This document shows, piece by piece, positions 27,401-35,473 of a stretch of 35,473 nucleotides of DNA. The DNA lies in contig JAQICS010000002.1 of NCBI GenBank assembly GCA_027858435.1, forward strand, positions 1-35,473, in the 5' to 3' direction. This stretch comes from Patescibacteria group bacterium. Lineage in GTDB: Bacteria; Patescibacteriota; Patescibacteriia; Patescibacteriales; UBA12465. The translations under genes were made by a program, and so were the position numbers. Position 1 is the stretch's first letter; each line of letters begins with the position of its first letter. Under the pieces are notes generated by a model. It made no database searches. It was given only the letters and a program-made list of their open reading frames with translations, and was not told where the DNA came from.

Positions 27401-27505
27401 AAAGAAACATTAAGTGAGAGTATTAAGATAGAAGAAAGTATTGAAACTGAGAATAAGGCAGTTAAGATTAATGGTGAGAAAGTTAGAATTGAAATTATTA
27501 AATAA
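24488..27505 (+). CDS. ileS: Isoleucyl-tRNA synthetase
   Basis: [51 protein letters not shown] (HIGH region), [12 protein letters not shown] editing domain, [35 protein letters not shown]. Confidence 0.98.
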   Translation: [1005 protein letters not shown]

Positions 27506-27528
27506 TCTGAACAAATTCACAAATATCG

Positions 27529-27557
27529 TTGACATTTTATAATAAATATTGTATAAC
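27529..27557 (+). promoter_or_regulatory. Promoter TTGACA-17-TATAAC
   Basis: TTGACA 27529-27534, TATAAC 27552-27557. Confidence 0.7.
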
Positions 27558-27622
27558 TAAAAAATACAGTAGTACCTTAAAACGATATACATTGTTAATC
27601 TTAAAAAAGTGGAGGACGAATA

Positions 27623-28312
27623 ATGAAAAAGAAAAATTTAATTATTACCTTATTAGTTGTTTTTGAAACATCTATTCTCATTTTTTTGATTCTTTTTATT
27701 GTTGATTTAAACAATAAAGTAGAAGAGAAGGATACTAGTATAGATCTAGTAGATAATGTCGACCCGAGTTTGTCTGATTCGTTATATTTACAAATTGATA
27801 GTTTAAAATCAGAGTTGGAAAAAAATTGTAATCAGAAACTTATAAATGACTCAATAAAAAAAGTGTTTAATTCGGATAAAGACAGTTTATTTCAAGCTTT
27901 TGCTAAAAAAGAATTGAATTTTGTAAAAAAAGAAAAAAAGCTTGAAAAAAAAATTAATTCTTTAAATGAACAAAACTCTTCTTTAATAGGACATGTTAAT
28001 AGCTTAAAAGAATTAGTGTCTACTTATAACTCAATAGGAGTAAAGAAAAATATTAAAACTAAAGAAGTAACAGAAGAGCCGCTGATTGTATTGGAACCAG
28101 AAACATATTTTAAAAGTTATATAGAAATTATTACGGACAAAGTGATAATTTCGAAAGCAGTTTTGAAAGATAAGAACGGGAAAGAAGCTTTTGAATTTGA
28201 AGATCCAATAATTTTAAGCACCAATAGAGTTCCTTCTGGTATTTATTATTTATCGTTTTATAATGAATCAGGGGAATTAATTGAAAAAGCCAGTATAATG
28301 TATAAAAAGTAA
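27623..28312 (+). CDS. Hypothetical membrane-anchored coiled-coil protein
   Basis: 229 aa; N-terminal TM (NLIITLLVVFETSILIFLILFIV), coiled coil, small C-terminal domain; preceded by GGAGG. Confidence 0.75.
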   Translation: MKKKNLIITLLVVFETSILIFLILFIVDLNNKVEEKDTSIDLVDNVDPSLSDSLYLQIDSLKSELEKNCNQKLINDSIKKVFNSDKDSLFQAFAKKELNFVKKEKKLEKKINSLNEQNSSLIGHVNSLKELVSTYNSIGVKKNIKTKEVTEEPLIVLEPETYFKSYIEIITDKVIISKAVLKDKNGKEAFEFEDPIILSTNRVPSGIYYLSFYNESGELIEKASIMYKK

Positions 28313-28316
28313 CAAT

Positions 28317-28342
28317 GCCCATCAACAAGATGGGCTTTTTTT
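28317..28342 (+). terminator. Rho-independent terminator
   Basis: GCCCATC-aacaa-GATGGGC-TTTTTTT. Confidence 0.9.
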
Positions 28343-28389
28343 GTAGATAAAAAATAAACTCATAAAATGGGATGAATTAATACATAATC

Positions 28390-28418
28390 TTTCATTTAAA
28401 ACTAATATTTGCTATAAT
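28390..28418 (+). promoter_or_regulatory. Promoter with extended -10 (TGCTATAAT)
   Basis: TTTCAT 28390-28395, TATAAT 28413-28418 with TG at 28410-28411. Confidence 0.55.
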
Positions 28419-28447
28419 ACATATATAATAAATCTAATTTATACCTT

Positions 28448-29890
28448 ATGAAAAACTATTTAAAGAATAATTATTTATATTATTTTTTAGCAGTCTTTAT
28501 TATTTTATCTCTCTTTATTTTAACTAAGACTACTTTTGCTCAAAATGAATTAGAAGATAGATTATCAGGTAGAATATTACTTCAAGTAGAGGATCATGGT
28601 GAAGCCTGGTATTTAAACCCTAAAACACTAGAAAGAAGCTTCTTAGGTCGCCCTGATGACGCCTTTAGAGTTATGCGTGAAGAAGGTTTGGGTATTTCAA
28701 ACACTAATTTAGATAGAATACCAATTAGCCTAGATCATAATGTTAAAAAGGATAGCGACGGAGACGGTTTATCTGATGCTTTTGAAAATGCCATTGGAAC
28801 TGATCCCGATACTTCAGATACAGATGGTGATGGCTATGAAGATTATACTGAACTTGAAAATGACTATAATCCAAATGGTAAAAATAGGTTAGGGCTTGAT
28901 AAGAGTTATGCTCAAGGACAAAAAGGGAGGATATTTTTAGCAGTTGAGAGAAATGGTGAAGCTTGGTATATATATCCAGGAGACAGTAAGAGATATTTTC
29001 TTGGAAGACCAGATGATGCTTTTCAATTAATGAGAAGTAAAGGACTAGGTATTTCTAATAAAAGTTTAAACCAGATTAGAACTAAAGCACAAAATCAAAA
29101 CCAAAATGGTCAAAGTGAAAATGCAGATGATAGAGGAAATGGTGCACAAAGTCAGGACAGAGATCAAGATCAAAGCAATAATGATAGTCAAGATGAAAGT
29201 GAAGAAAATAATGACGAAGTAAATTCAAACTCAGAAATATTTAAAAAAATTAATGATTCTGGTTTTGATATGGATATTTTAAATTGCAATGAAGGTAAAG
29301 AATTTAAATATAGTACTAAACAATTATTGCCATTTATTGCCGGTTATTATAATAGTGAAAATGAAGTAAAAATTTTAAATAAGTTAGAGGATGATATGTG
29401 TGAAATTCAAATTGAAACATGGGGTTCATATGAAATGCCAACAGATTTTAATGATCAGGAGATTGCCGAATATATTACTTCAAATGCGTTTGATTTATTT
29501 GAGACAGAAGATCAATTAAAGTTTGCAATAACTGCTAAATTATCAGAATTAGAGGCTGATGAAAGATTTAATTATTTGTTTACTGAAGATGATGGTGAGG
29601 CAATTATAGATAAACATGCTGAAAATTATGATCCAAATCAAACTTTTATTGATTGGTTTAAAATTAAGTTAAATAGTATGATGGAGGATGTGGGGGATAC
29701 TATTGATTTTGATGAAACTGACAGGTTCACGAACATTTGCTCAGGTGAAGAAGAAAATTTATTACAATATTTCATTGATCAATCTAATGGTAATATGAGT
29801 GCCTCATGTTCTATGGGGTCTAGTGAAACTGTTTGTACATACAATGACAATGTAACTTGTACTCAAGCAACACAAGTAGTAGAAAATTAA
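28448..29890 (+). CDS. Secreted/surface protein with duplicated GEAWYxxP-LGRPDDAF domain and Ca-binding (thrombospondin type 3-like) repeat
   Basis: Signal-like N-terminus; GRILLQVEDHGEAWYLNPKTLERSFLGRPDDAFRVMREEGLGISNTNL and GRIFLAVERNGEAWYIYPGDSKRYFLGRPDDAFQLMRSKGLGISNKSL; DSDGDGLSDAFENAIGTDPDTSDTDGDGYEDYTE between them. Confidence 0.8.
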   Translation: MKNYLKNNYLYYFLAVFIILSLFILTKTTFAQNELEDRLSGRILLQVEDHGEAWYLNPKTLERSFLGRPDDAFRVMREEGLGISNTNLDRIPISLDHNVKKDSDGDGLSDAFENAIGTDPDTSDTDGDGYEDYTELENDYNPNGKNRLGLDKSYAQGQKGRIFLAVERNGEAWYIYPGDSKRYFLGRPDDAFQLMRSKGLGISNKSLNQIRTKAQNQNQNGQSENADDRGNGAQSQDRDQDQSNNDSQDESEENNDEVNSNSEIFKKINDSGFDMDILNCNEGKEFKYSTKQLLPFIAGYYNSENEVKILNKLEDDMCEIQIETWGSYEMPTDFNDQEIAEYITSNAFDLFETEDQLKFAITAKLSELEADERFNYLFTEDDGEAIIDKHAENYDPNQTFIDWFKIKLNSMMEDVGDTIDFDETDRFTNICSGEEENLLQYFIDQSNGNMSASCSMGSSETVCTYNDNVTCTQATQVVEN

Positions 29891-29934
29891 TTATAAATAA
29901 TAATAAATATAAATAATAATTAAAAAATAAAAAT

Positions 29935-30501
29935 ATGAATACAATCTGGTATGTAATCATAGCAGTTGTAGCAATTATCTTAATTGCTGTAATATCTATG
30001 TATAACGGTTTAATCCGTTTAAAAAATAGAGTTGAGGAAGCTTGGAGTGATATTGACGTTCAACTTAAAAGACGTTACGATTTAATTCCTAATCTAGTTA
30101 GTACTGTTAAAGGTTATGCTAGTCATGAAAGAGAAACACTTGAAAGTGTAATTGAAGCTCGTAATAAAGCGATGAATGCTGAACAAAGTGGTGACGCAAA
30201 AGATTTACAACAAGCAGAGAATCAATTATCTGGAACTCTTAAGTCTTTGTTTGCGCTGGCTGAGAGCTATCCTGATTTAAAAGCAAATACTAATTTTCTA
30301 GAACTACAAAGAGAATTATCAGATACAGAGAATAAGATTCAAGCAGCCCGCCGTTTCTATAACGGAAACGTTCGTGACTTTAATACTAAAATTCAAGTGT
30401 TTCCCAATAATATTATTGCTGGAATGTTAAACTTTAGTTCTAAAGAATTCTTTGAAGTAGAAAAAATGGAAGAGAGAAATAATGTTGAAGTAAAATTTTA
30501 A
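29935..30501 (+). CDS. lemA: LemA family protein
   Basis: YNGLIRLKNRVEEAWSDIDVQLKRRYDLIPNLVSTVKGYASHERETLESVIEARNKA...FYNGNVRDFNTKIQVFPNNIIAGMLNF. Confidence 0.96.
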   Translation: MNTIWYVIIAVVAIILIAVISMYNGLIRLKNRVEEAWSDIDVQLKRRYDLIPNLVSTVKGYASHERETLESVIEARNKAMNAEQSGDAKDLQQAENQLSGTLKSLFALAESYPDLKANTNFLELQRELSDTENKIQAARRFYNGNVRDFNTKIQVFPNNIIAGMLNFSSKEFFEVEKMEERNNVEVKF

Positions 30502-30528
30502 TATTATATTTAATAAGAAAATAATTAT

Positions 30529-31317
30529 ATGAACTTAGTAACTATACTAGCGATTATTGCTGTAATATTTTTTCTTGCTAGTTTAAAGCAAATTAATCAA
30601 TACGAAAAAGGTGTTCTATTTACCATGGGTAAATATAGTAGGAAGATTGAACCAGGGTGGAGATTTATCTGGCCAATATTTCAACAATTTAAAAAAGTTG
30701 ACATGCGTGTTAAAGCAGTTGATGTACCAGATCAAAAGGCAATTACTCGTGACAACGTTTCAGTGATAGTTAATGCAGTTATATATTATAAAGTTTCAGA
30801 AGCAGAAAGAGCTATAATTGAAGTAGAAAACTACTATTACGCTATTTCTCAATATGCTCAAACAACTATGAGAAACATTGTTGGTGAAACAACTTTAGAT
30901 GAACTACTTGGTCAAAGAGAAAAAATAGCCAATAGAATAAGAGAGATAGTTGATAAGGAAACTGATGAATGGGGTCTTAAAGTTAATAACGTAGAGTTAA
31001 AAGATGTTTCATTACCTGAATCAATGGAAAGAACAATTGCTAAACAAGCAGAAGCGGAAAGAGAAAAAAGAGCGGTAATTATTAATTCCGAAGGAGAGTT
31101 AGCTGCTTCAGAAAATTTATCTAAAGCCGCTAAAATGTTATCTACTTCAGATGGAGCACTTCACTTAAGAACTCTTCAATCAATTAATGATTTGTCATCT
31201 GATCAATCAAACACAATTGTGTTTGTCACACCAATTGAAATACTTCGAGCTTTTGAAGGCTTTCCTCAAAAGAATTTAAAAGAAGCAATGAAGATTAATA
31301 CAGATAGCAAAGAATAA
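30529..31317 (+). CDS. SPFH/Band 7 (slipin/stomatin-like) protein
   Basis: INQYEKGVLFTMGKYSRKIEPGWRFIWPIFQQFKKVDMRVKAVDVPDQKAITRDNVSVIVNAVIYYKV...GLKVNNVELKDVSLPESMERTIAKQAEAEREKRAVIINSEGE. Confidence 0.95.
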   Translation: MNLVTILAIIAVIFFLASLKQINQYEKGVLFTMGKYSRKIEPGWRFIWPIFQQFKKVDMRVKAVDVPDQKAITRDNVSVIVNAVIYYKVSEAERAIIEVENYYYAISQYAQTTMRNIVGETTLDELLGQREKIANRIREIVDKETDEWGLKVNNVELKDVSLPESMERTIAKQAEAEREKRAVIINSEGELAASENLSKAAKMLSTSDGALHLRTLQSINDLSSDQSNTIVFVTPIEILRAFEGFPQKNLKEAMKINTDSKE

Positions 31318-31326
31318 AAAGATAGA

Positions 31327-32232
31327 ATGTCTACACTATATAATCACAGTGATACAAACAGAAGAAAAACCTGGTTTCTAATGGCCGGGTTTTTGGTCTT
31401 CATTATAATTGTTGGCTACATATTTTCTGTAGCTATGGATGATACTACATTTCTATACATTGCAGTTGGCTTTAGCTTTATCATGAATTTTTTTGCCTAT
31501 TTTAATTCCCATAAAATGGTACTGGCTATGAGTGGAGCTAAGGAAATTAAAAGAGAGAGTTCAGGTCAATCTAAGGAATTATACAGAATAGTTGAAAATC
31601 TTTGTATTACAGCTGGACTACCGGTTCCTAAATTGTATATAATAGATGATCCTTCTCCTAATGCATTTGCCACTGGAAGAGATCCAAAACACGCAGTTGT
31701 TGCTGTTACCAGCGGACTACTTTCTAAGCTAGAAAAGAATGAACTAGAAGGTGTTATCGCTCATGAATTATCTCATGTAGGAAACAGGGACATACTACTA
31801 GCTACTATGGTAACTGTTTTAGTGGGATTAGTTGTTCTTTTAGCTGATTGGTTTAGACGTTGGGCTTTCTTTTCACGAGGGGGAGATAATAATAAAGGAC
31901 AACTACAAATTATTATCATGATAGTAGCAATTGTCCTATCAATTCTAGCTCCTTTCTTTGCCTATATGATGCAATTTGCTATATCTAGGAAAAGAGAGTT
32001 CTCAGCTGATGCTGACGGCGCTCTTTTAACCAGATACCCAGAAGGACTAGCTAGTGCCTTAGAGAAAATATCAGGTGATCCAAACCCCCTTAAAAGACAT
32101 AACAGAGCCACTGCTCATCTATTTATCTCCTCACCAGTTAAAAAGAAGAACAAGCCAGGTTTTTTTAAGAAAGCCTTTATGACCCATCCTCCAGTTGAAG
32201 AAAGAATTAAAAGACTTAGAGAGTCTATGTAG
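31327..32232 (+). CDS. htpX: Protease HtpX homolog (M48)
   Basis: GVIAHELSHVGNRDILLATM (HExxH), N-terminal TMs, SRKREFSADADGALLTRYPEGLASALEKI. Confidence 0.95.
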   Translation: MSTLYNHSDTNRRKTWFLMAGFLVFIIIVGYIFSVAMDDTTFLYIAVGFSFIMNFFAYFNSHKMVLAMSGAKEIKRESSGQSKELYRIVENLCITAGLPVPKLYIIDDPSPNAFATGRDPKHAVVAVTSGLLSKLEKNELEGVIAHELSHVGNRDILLATMVTVLVGLVVLLADWFRRWAFFSRGGDNNKGQLQIIIMIVAIVLSILAPFFAYMMQFAISRKREFSADADGALLTRYPEGLASALEKISGDPNPLKRHNRATAHLFISSPVKKKNKPGFFKKAFMTHPPVEERIKRLRESM

Positions 32233-32273
32233 TGTTTAAAAATATATTTAAATTGATATATTTAACAAAAAAA

Positions 32274-33557
32274 ATGAAAAGTAAAAATAATAAAAATAAA
32301 ATAAATAGTATTGAACTACTAGCACCAGCTGGTAATTTAGAGAAAATGGAAACAGGTTTAGCCTACGGCGCTGATGCTATATATTTTGGTATACCTGATT
32401 TTTCACTTAGAGTGAGGATTAATGATTTTGATTTAAAATCCTTGAAAAAAGGAATTGAATATACCCATAAATTAAATAAAAAAGCCTACATAACCATTAA
32501 TATATTTGCACATAATGAGCATATTAAAAAGTTAAAAAAATATATTCAGAGATTAAAGGATTTAAAACCCGATGCTTTGATTGTTTCTGACCCAGGTGTA
32601 ATTGAGATAATAAAAAGTGAATGGAAAAATGCAGTAATTCATCTTTCCACTCAAGCTAATTGTACTAATGTCTCCTCAGCTCGTTTCTGGGCTAAACAAG
32701 GAATTGAGAGAGTGATTTTAGGAAGAGAAGTGACTTTAAAAGAGATAAAAGAAATTCATAAAGAGTTACCAAATCTAGAATTAGAGTACTTTGTTCATGG
32801 TGCTATGTGTATGGCCTATTCTGGTAGATGTTTCCTTTCTAAACTATTTGTTGATAGAAGTGCCAATTTAGGTGATTGTTCTCAGCCTTGTCGTTGGGAA
32901 TTTGATGTAAACAGATATCATCTTAAGGCAGAAAGACATGAGGAAGAGCTAGAGTTAGTTGAAGAAAGACATGGTTCATATATCCTAAACTCTAAAGACT
33001 TGTGTTTGATAGAGTATTTAGATCAACTTGTTAAAGCGGGTATTACTAGTTTTAAAATTGAAGGAAGAGCTAAAAGCTCATATTACTTAGCTACCATTAT
33101 CGCTATCTATAGGCAGGCTTTAGATAATATTTTAAGCAAAGATTTTAAAAAAATAGCTAAAAAACTATTAAAGGAGTTAACTGAAAAACTCGTTCATCGT
33201 GGTTATACTAGCGGTTTTCTTTTAGGCGATAAAGCGGATCAAAATATAGAAAATTCTCGACAATCAAGTAATTGGGAATATTGTGGGCAAATAAAAAGAA
33301 TTGAAGATTCTAACAAGGAGTTAAAAGTATATTTTAAAGTTCATAATACTATTAAAGTTGGGGATAAGATAGAGATTATTGGTTTAAATTATGATATAAT
33401 TAAGCTAGAATTGAAAGAGATGTTTTTATCTGAGAATAATGAAAGTATTTCAGAGGCCCATGGTGGTGGAGGGGCTAAAATTGTATATATTAAATTGAAT
33501 AAGAAATATTTAAACACAATCTTTCCTTTAGCAGTGATAAGAAGATATAAAAAATAA
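32274..33557 (+). CDS. Peptidase U32-family protein, TrhP/YegQ-like (tRNA hydroxylation)
   Basis: IELLAPAGNLEKMETGLAYGADAIYFGIPDFSLR...EYFVHGAMCMAYSGRCFLS...GDCSQPCRW. ORF track starts at GTG 32232; ATG 32274 also in frame. Confidence 0.9.
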   Translation: MKSKNNKNKINSIELLAPAGNLEKMETGLAYGADAIYFGIPDFSLRVRINDFDLKSLKKGIEYTHKLNKKAYITINIFAHNEHIKKLKKYIQRLKDLKPDALIVSDPGVIEIIKSEWKNAVIHLSTQANCTNVSSARFWAKQGIERVILGREVTLKEIKEIHKELPNLELEYFVHGAMCMAYSGRCFLSKLFVDRSANLGDCSQPCRWEFDVNRYHLKAERHEEELELVEERHGSYILNSKDLCLIEYLDQLVKAGITSFKIEGRAKSSYYLATIIAIYRQALDNILSKDFKKIAKKLLKELTEKLVHRGYTSGFLLGDKADQNIENSRQSSNWEYCGQIKRIEDSNKELKVYFKVHNTIKVGDKIEIIGLNYDIIKLELKEMFLSENNESISEAHGGGGAKIVYIKLNKKYLNTIFPLAVIRRYKK

Positions 33558-33558
33558 T

Positions 33559-34137
33559 ATGATAGCCTATTTAAACGGAAAAATAATCTATAAATCAATC
33601 AACTATTTTCTAATTGAAGTAAATAATGTTGGTTATAAAGTATTTGCTTCAGAAAATTTTCTAAATGAAGTAAGTCTTGATAAACAACAAGAAAGCTATA
33701 TTTCTCACCAAGTAAGAGAAGACAGTAGTGATCTTTATGGCTTTAAATCAATTAATGATTTAGAATTATTTGAAATGCTACTTTCTGTTTCAGGTGTGGG
33801 TCCAAAATCGGCTCTTGGTGTATTAAACATTGCCAGTGCAGATGATGTTAAAGAATCAATTTTAAGAGGTGATGCAAATCTTTTAACTAAAGTAGCAGGA
33901 ATTGGTAAAAAAACCGCAGAAAGACTAGTATTAGAGCTCAAAAACAAAGTTCTTAAGCTTGAAGGAACAAGTAAAGAAAGTGTGGGAAATATTTCCCATG
34001 GTGCTGATGAAATAGATGCTCTTGTAAGTCTAGGTTATTCTGTAATTGAAGCCAGAGATGCTTTAAATAAAGTTGATAAAGATATTATAGATAGCGGTAA
34101 AAGAGTTAAAGAAGCTTTAAAAAATATAAAAAATTAA
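33559..34137 (+). CDS. ruvA: Holliday junction DNA helicase subunit RuvA
   Basis: MIAYLNGKI...REDSSDLYGF...LLSVSGVGPKSALGVL...VAGIGKKTAERLVLELKNKV. Confidence 0.97.
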   Translation: MIAYLNGKIIYKSINYFLIEVNNVGYKVFASENFLNEVSLDKQQESYISHQVREDSSDLYGFKSINDLELFEMLLSVSGVGPKSALGVLNIASADDVKESILRGDANLLTKVAGIGKKTAERLVLELKNKVLKLEGTSKESVGNISHGADEIDALVSLGYSVIEARDALNKVDKDIIDSGKRVKEALKNIKN

Positions 34138-34166
34138 TTTCCTTTAAATTAACCACATTTTATAAG

Positions 34167-34191
34167 GTGAGTCATTGACTCGCTTTTTTTT
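34167..34191 (+). terminator. Rho-independent terminator
   Basis: GTGAGTC-att-GACTCGC followed by T-run. Confidence 0.75.
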
Positions 34192-34210
34192 ATTTATATT
34201 AATATCGGTA

Positions 34211-34237
34211 TTGACAAATATAATAAAATGTGATAAT
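34211..34237 (+). promoter_or_regulatory. Putative promoter TTGACA-15-GATAAT
   Basis: TTGACA 34211-34216; GATAAT 34232-34237 (short spacer). Confidence 0.4.
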
Positions 34238-34290
34238 GTGCCTTTACAAATATTTAAAAATATATTATAGTTACTGGTTAAATAATTCAT

Positions 34291-35406
34291 ATGAAAATAG
34301 CCTTAATTGGACACAAAGGAATACCAGCTAAAAGTGGTGGCGTTGATCGTCATGTAGAAACGTTAGCTTATCACCTTTCATTGAAAAATGAGACTGTTTT
34401 TTCATATAATCGTAAGGGATATTTTAAGGGAAGTGATAACAAGGAAATGAATGGTGTAAATATAATAAATATTTCCTATATTAACACTAAGAATCTAGCA
34501 GCTATTACTCATAGTTTTCTATCAGTTATTCATGCAATGAAAAGTTCGGTTGATGTAATTCATTTTCATGGAATTGGACCATCACTTTTAACTTGGATGC
34601 CAAAGATTTTTACTCCAAAAATTAAAGTAGTTTCAACTTTACATAGTTTTGATTACGGAAATGATAAGTGGGGAAGATTTGCTAAGTTTATGCTAAGACT
34701 TGGTGAGAAAACAATGTGTAAATATGCCGATGAAGTTATTGTTTTAACAAAATTGATGGCCGATTACTTAAAGGATAAATACGGACGTGAGACAAATATT
34801 ATACCAAATGGTGCTTTTATCAAAGATATTAAAGGTTTTGGAAGTTTAGAGCAATTTAATATTAAACCACAAAAATATATAGTTTCTATTTCTCGTTTAA
34901 TTAGATTAAAAGGAATACAATACTTAATTAAATCTTTTAAGGATTTAAAAGATAGTAGTTTAATTGATAGTGATTTAAAATTAGTAATCGTTGGAGATGG
35001 AGAATATCAAAAAGAATTAATAAAAATGGCCGATAATAGAGAAGATATTGTCTTTACCGGTAATCAAAGTGATAATACTTTAGCTGAGCTTTATGCTAAT
35101 GCTAAATTATTTGTTCAATCATCAGAGATGGAGGGATTATCTTTATCACTACTTGAAGCTATGGCTTATGGGCTTCCTATTTTAGCTAGTAAAATACCGG
35201 CAAATATTGAAGCCGCTAGTGATACAGCTATTTATTTTCAAAGTAAAAGTATAAATGATTTAAAAAATAAATTACAAGAAGTATTAAATGATTATAATAA
35301 AACTTTAGAACTAGGAAGCTTGGCTAAAGAAAGAGCTAACAAGGTTTTCAATTGGGATAAGATAATTGATGATACTTTGTATTTATATAAGAAAAATAGT
35401 AAATAA
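34291..35406 (+). CDS. Glycosyltransferase family 4
   Basis: MKIALIGHKGIPAKSGGVDRHVETLAYHL...VVSTLHSFDY...YIVSISRLIRLKGIQYLIKSF...LFVQSSEMEGLSLSLLEAMAYGLPILAS. Confidence 0.93.
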   Translation: MKIALIGHKGIPAKSGGVDRHVETLAYHLSLKNETVFSYNRKGYFKGSDNKEMNGVNIINISYINTKNLAAITHSFLSVIHAMKSSVDVIHFHGIGPSLLTWMPKIFTPKIKVVSTLHSFDYGNDKWGRFAKFMLRLGEKTMCKYADEVIVLTKLMADYLKDKYGRETNIIPNGAFIKDIKGFGSLEQFNIKPQKYIVSISRLIRLKGIQYLIKSFKDLKDSSLIDSDLKLVIVGDGEYQKELIKMADNREDIVFTGNQSDNTLAELYANAKLFVQSSEMEGLSLSLLEAMAYGLPILASKIPANIEAASDTAIYFQSKSINDLKNKLQEVLNDYNKTLELGSLAKERANKVFNWDKIIDDTLYLYKKNSK

Positions 35407-35473
35407 AAAATATACTAAATAATTAAAATTATTTATTAATATAAAAATTGAACATTAAAAACTTAAAATGAAA

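Noticed and set aside
35416-35435. Perfect 20-bp AT-only palindrome TAAATAATT-AA-AATTATTTA near the right edge
   Set aside because: AT-only and at the window end; too likely by chance or a weak terminator to claim function.
1-35473. tRNA, rRNA, CRISPR array, transposon or defence island
   Set aside because: Intergenic gaps are short and contain no cloverleaf-like, repeat-spacer or terminal inverted repeat structure that I could see; no transposase/integrase ORFs. The DUF4143 ATPase alone is not evidence for a defence system.

Overview
The window is AT-rich bacterial chromosome. Gene content and style suggest a Candidate Phyla Radiation/Patescibacteria-type genome; this placement is inference. 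It is densely packed and uses the standard stop-codon reading: long genes such as secA and ileS have no in-frame TGA. Recognisable genes include a cupin protein, two glycosyltransferases, a MscS-type channel, a P-type Ca2+-ATPase-like pump, a CaCA-family exchanger, a single-domain PAS protein, a YibE/F-family protein, a PIN-PhoH ATPase, an ABC-F ATPase, uvrB, secA, an AAA ATPase with DUF4143, ileS, a lemA / SPFH (slipin) / htpX cluster, a U32-family protein (TrhP/YegQ-like), and ruvA. About a dozen hypothetical genes lie between them. I found no rRNA, tRNA, CRISPR array, transposase or obvious phage module. The left 3 kb contains likely gene remnants: a frame-broken Lys-rich ORF, a truncated MFS transporter, and an orphan DUF2207-like C-terminus. 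The most interesting signals are: (1) a 32-bp near-perfect palindrome over the -10/start of the DUF4143 ATPase gene; (2) a perfect 21-bp palindrome formed by back-to-back -35 boxes of two divergent hypothetical genes; (3) a cell-surface-type protein with a duplicated GEAWYxxP...LGRPDDAF domain flanking a Ca-binding repeat; (4) an uncharacterised GWFQWYCRYYRGRR protein between ABC-F and uvrB; (5) a ~30-aa helical repeat protein divergent from secA; (6) near absence of Shine-Dalgarno sequences, with one strong exception. No complete new multi-gene system could be demonstrated from sequence alone.
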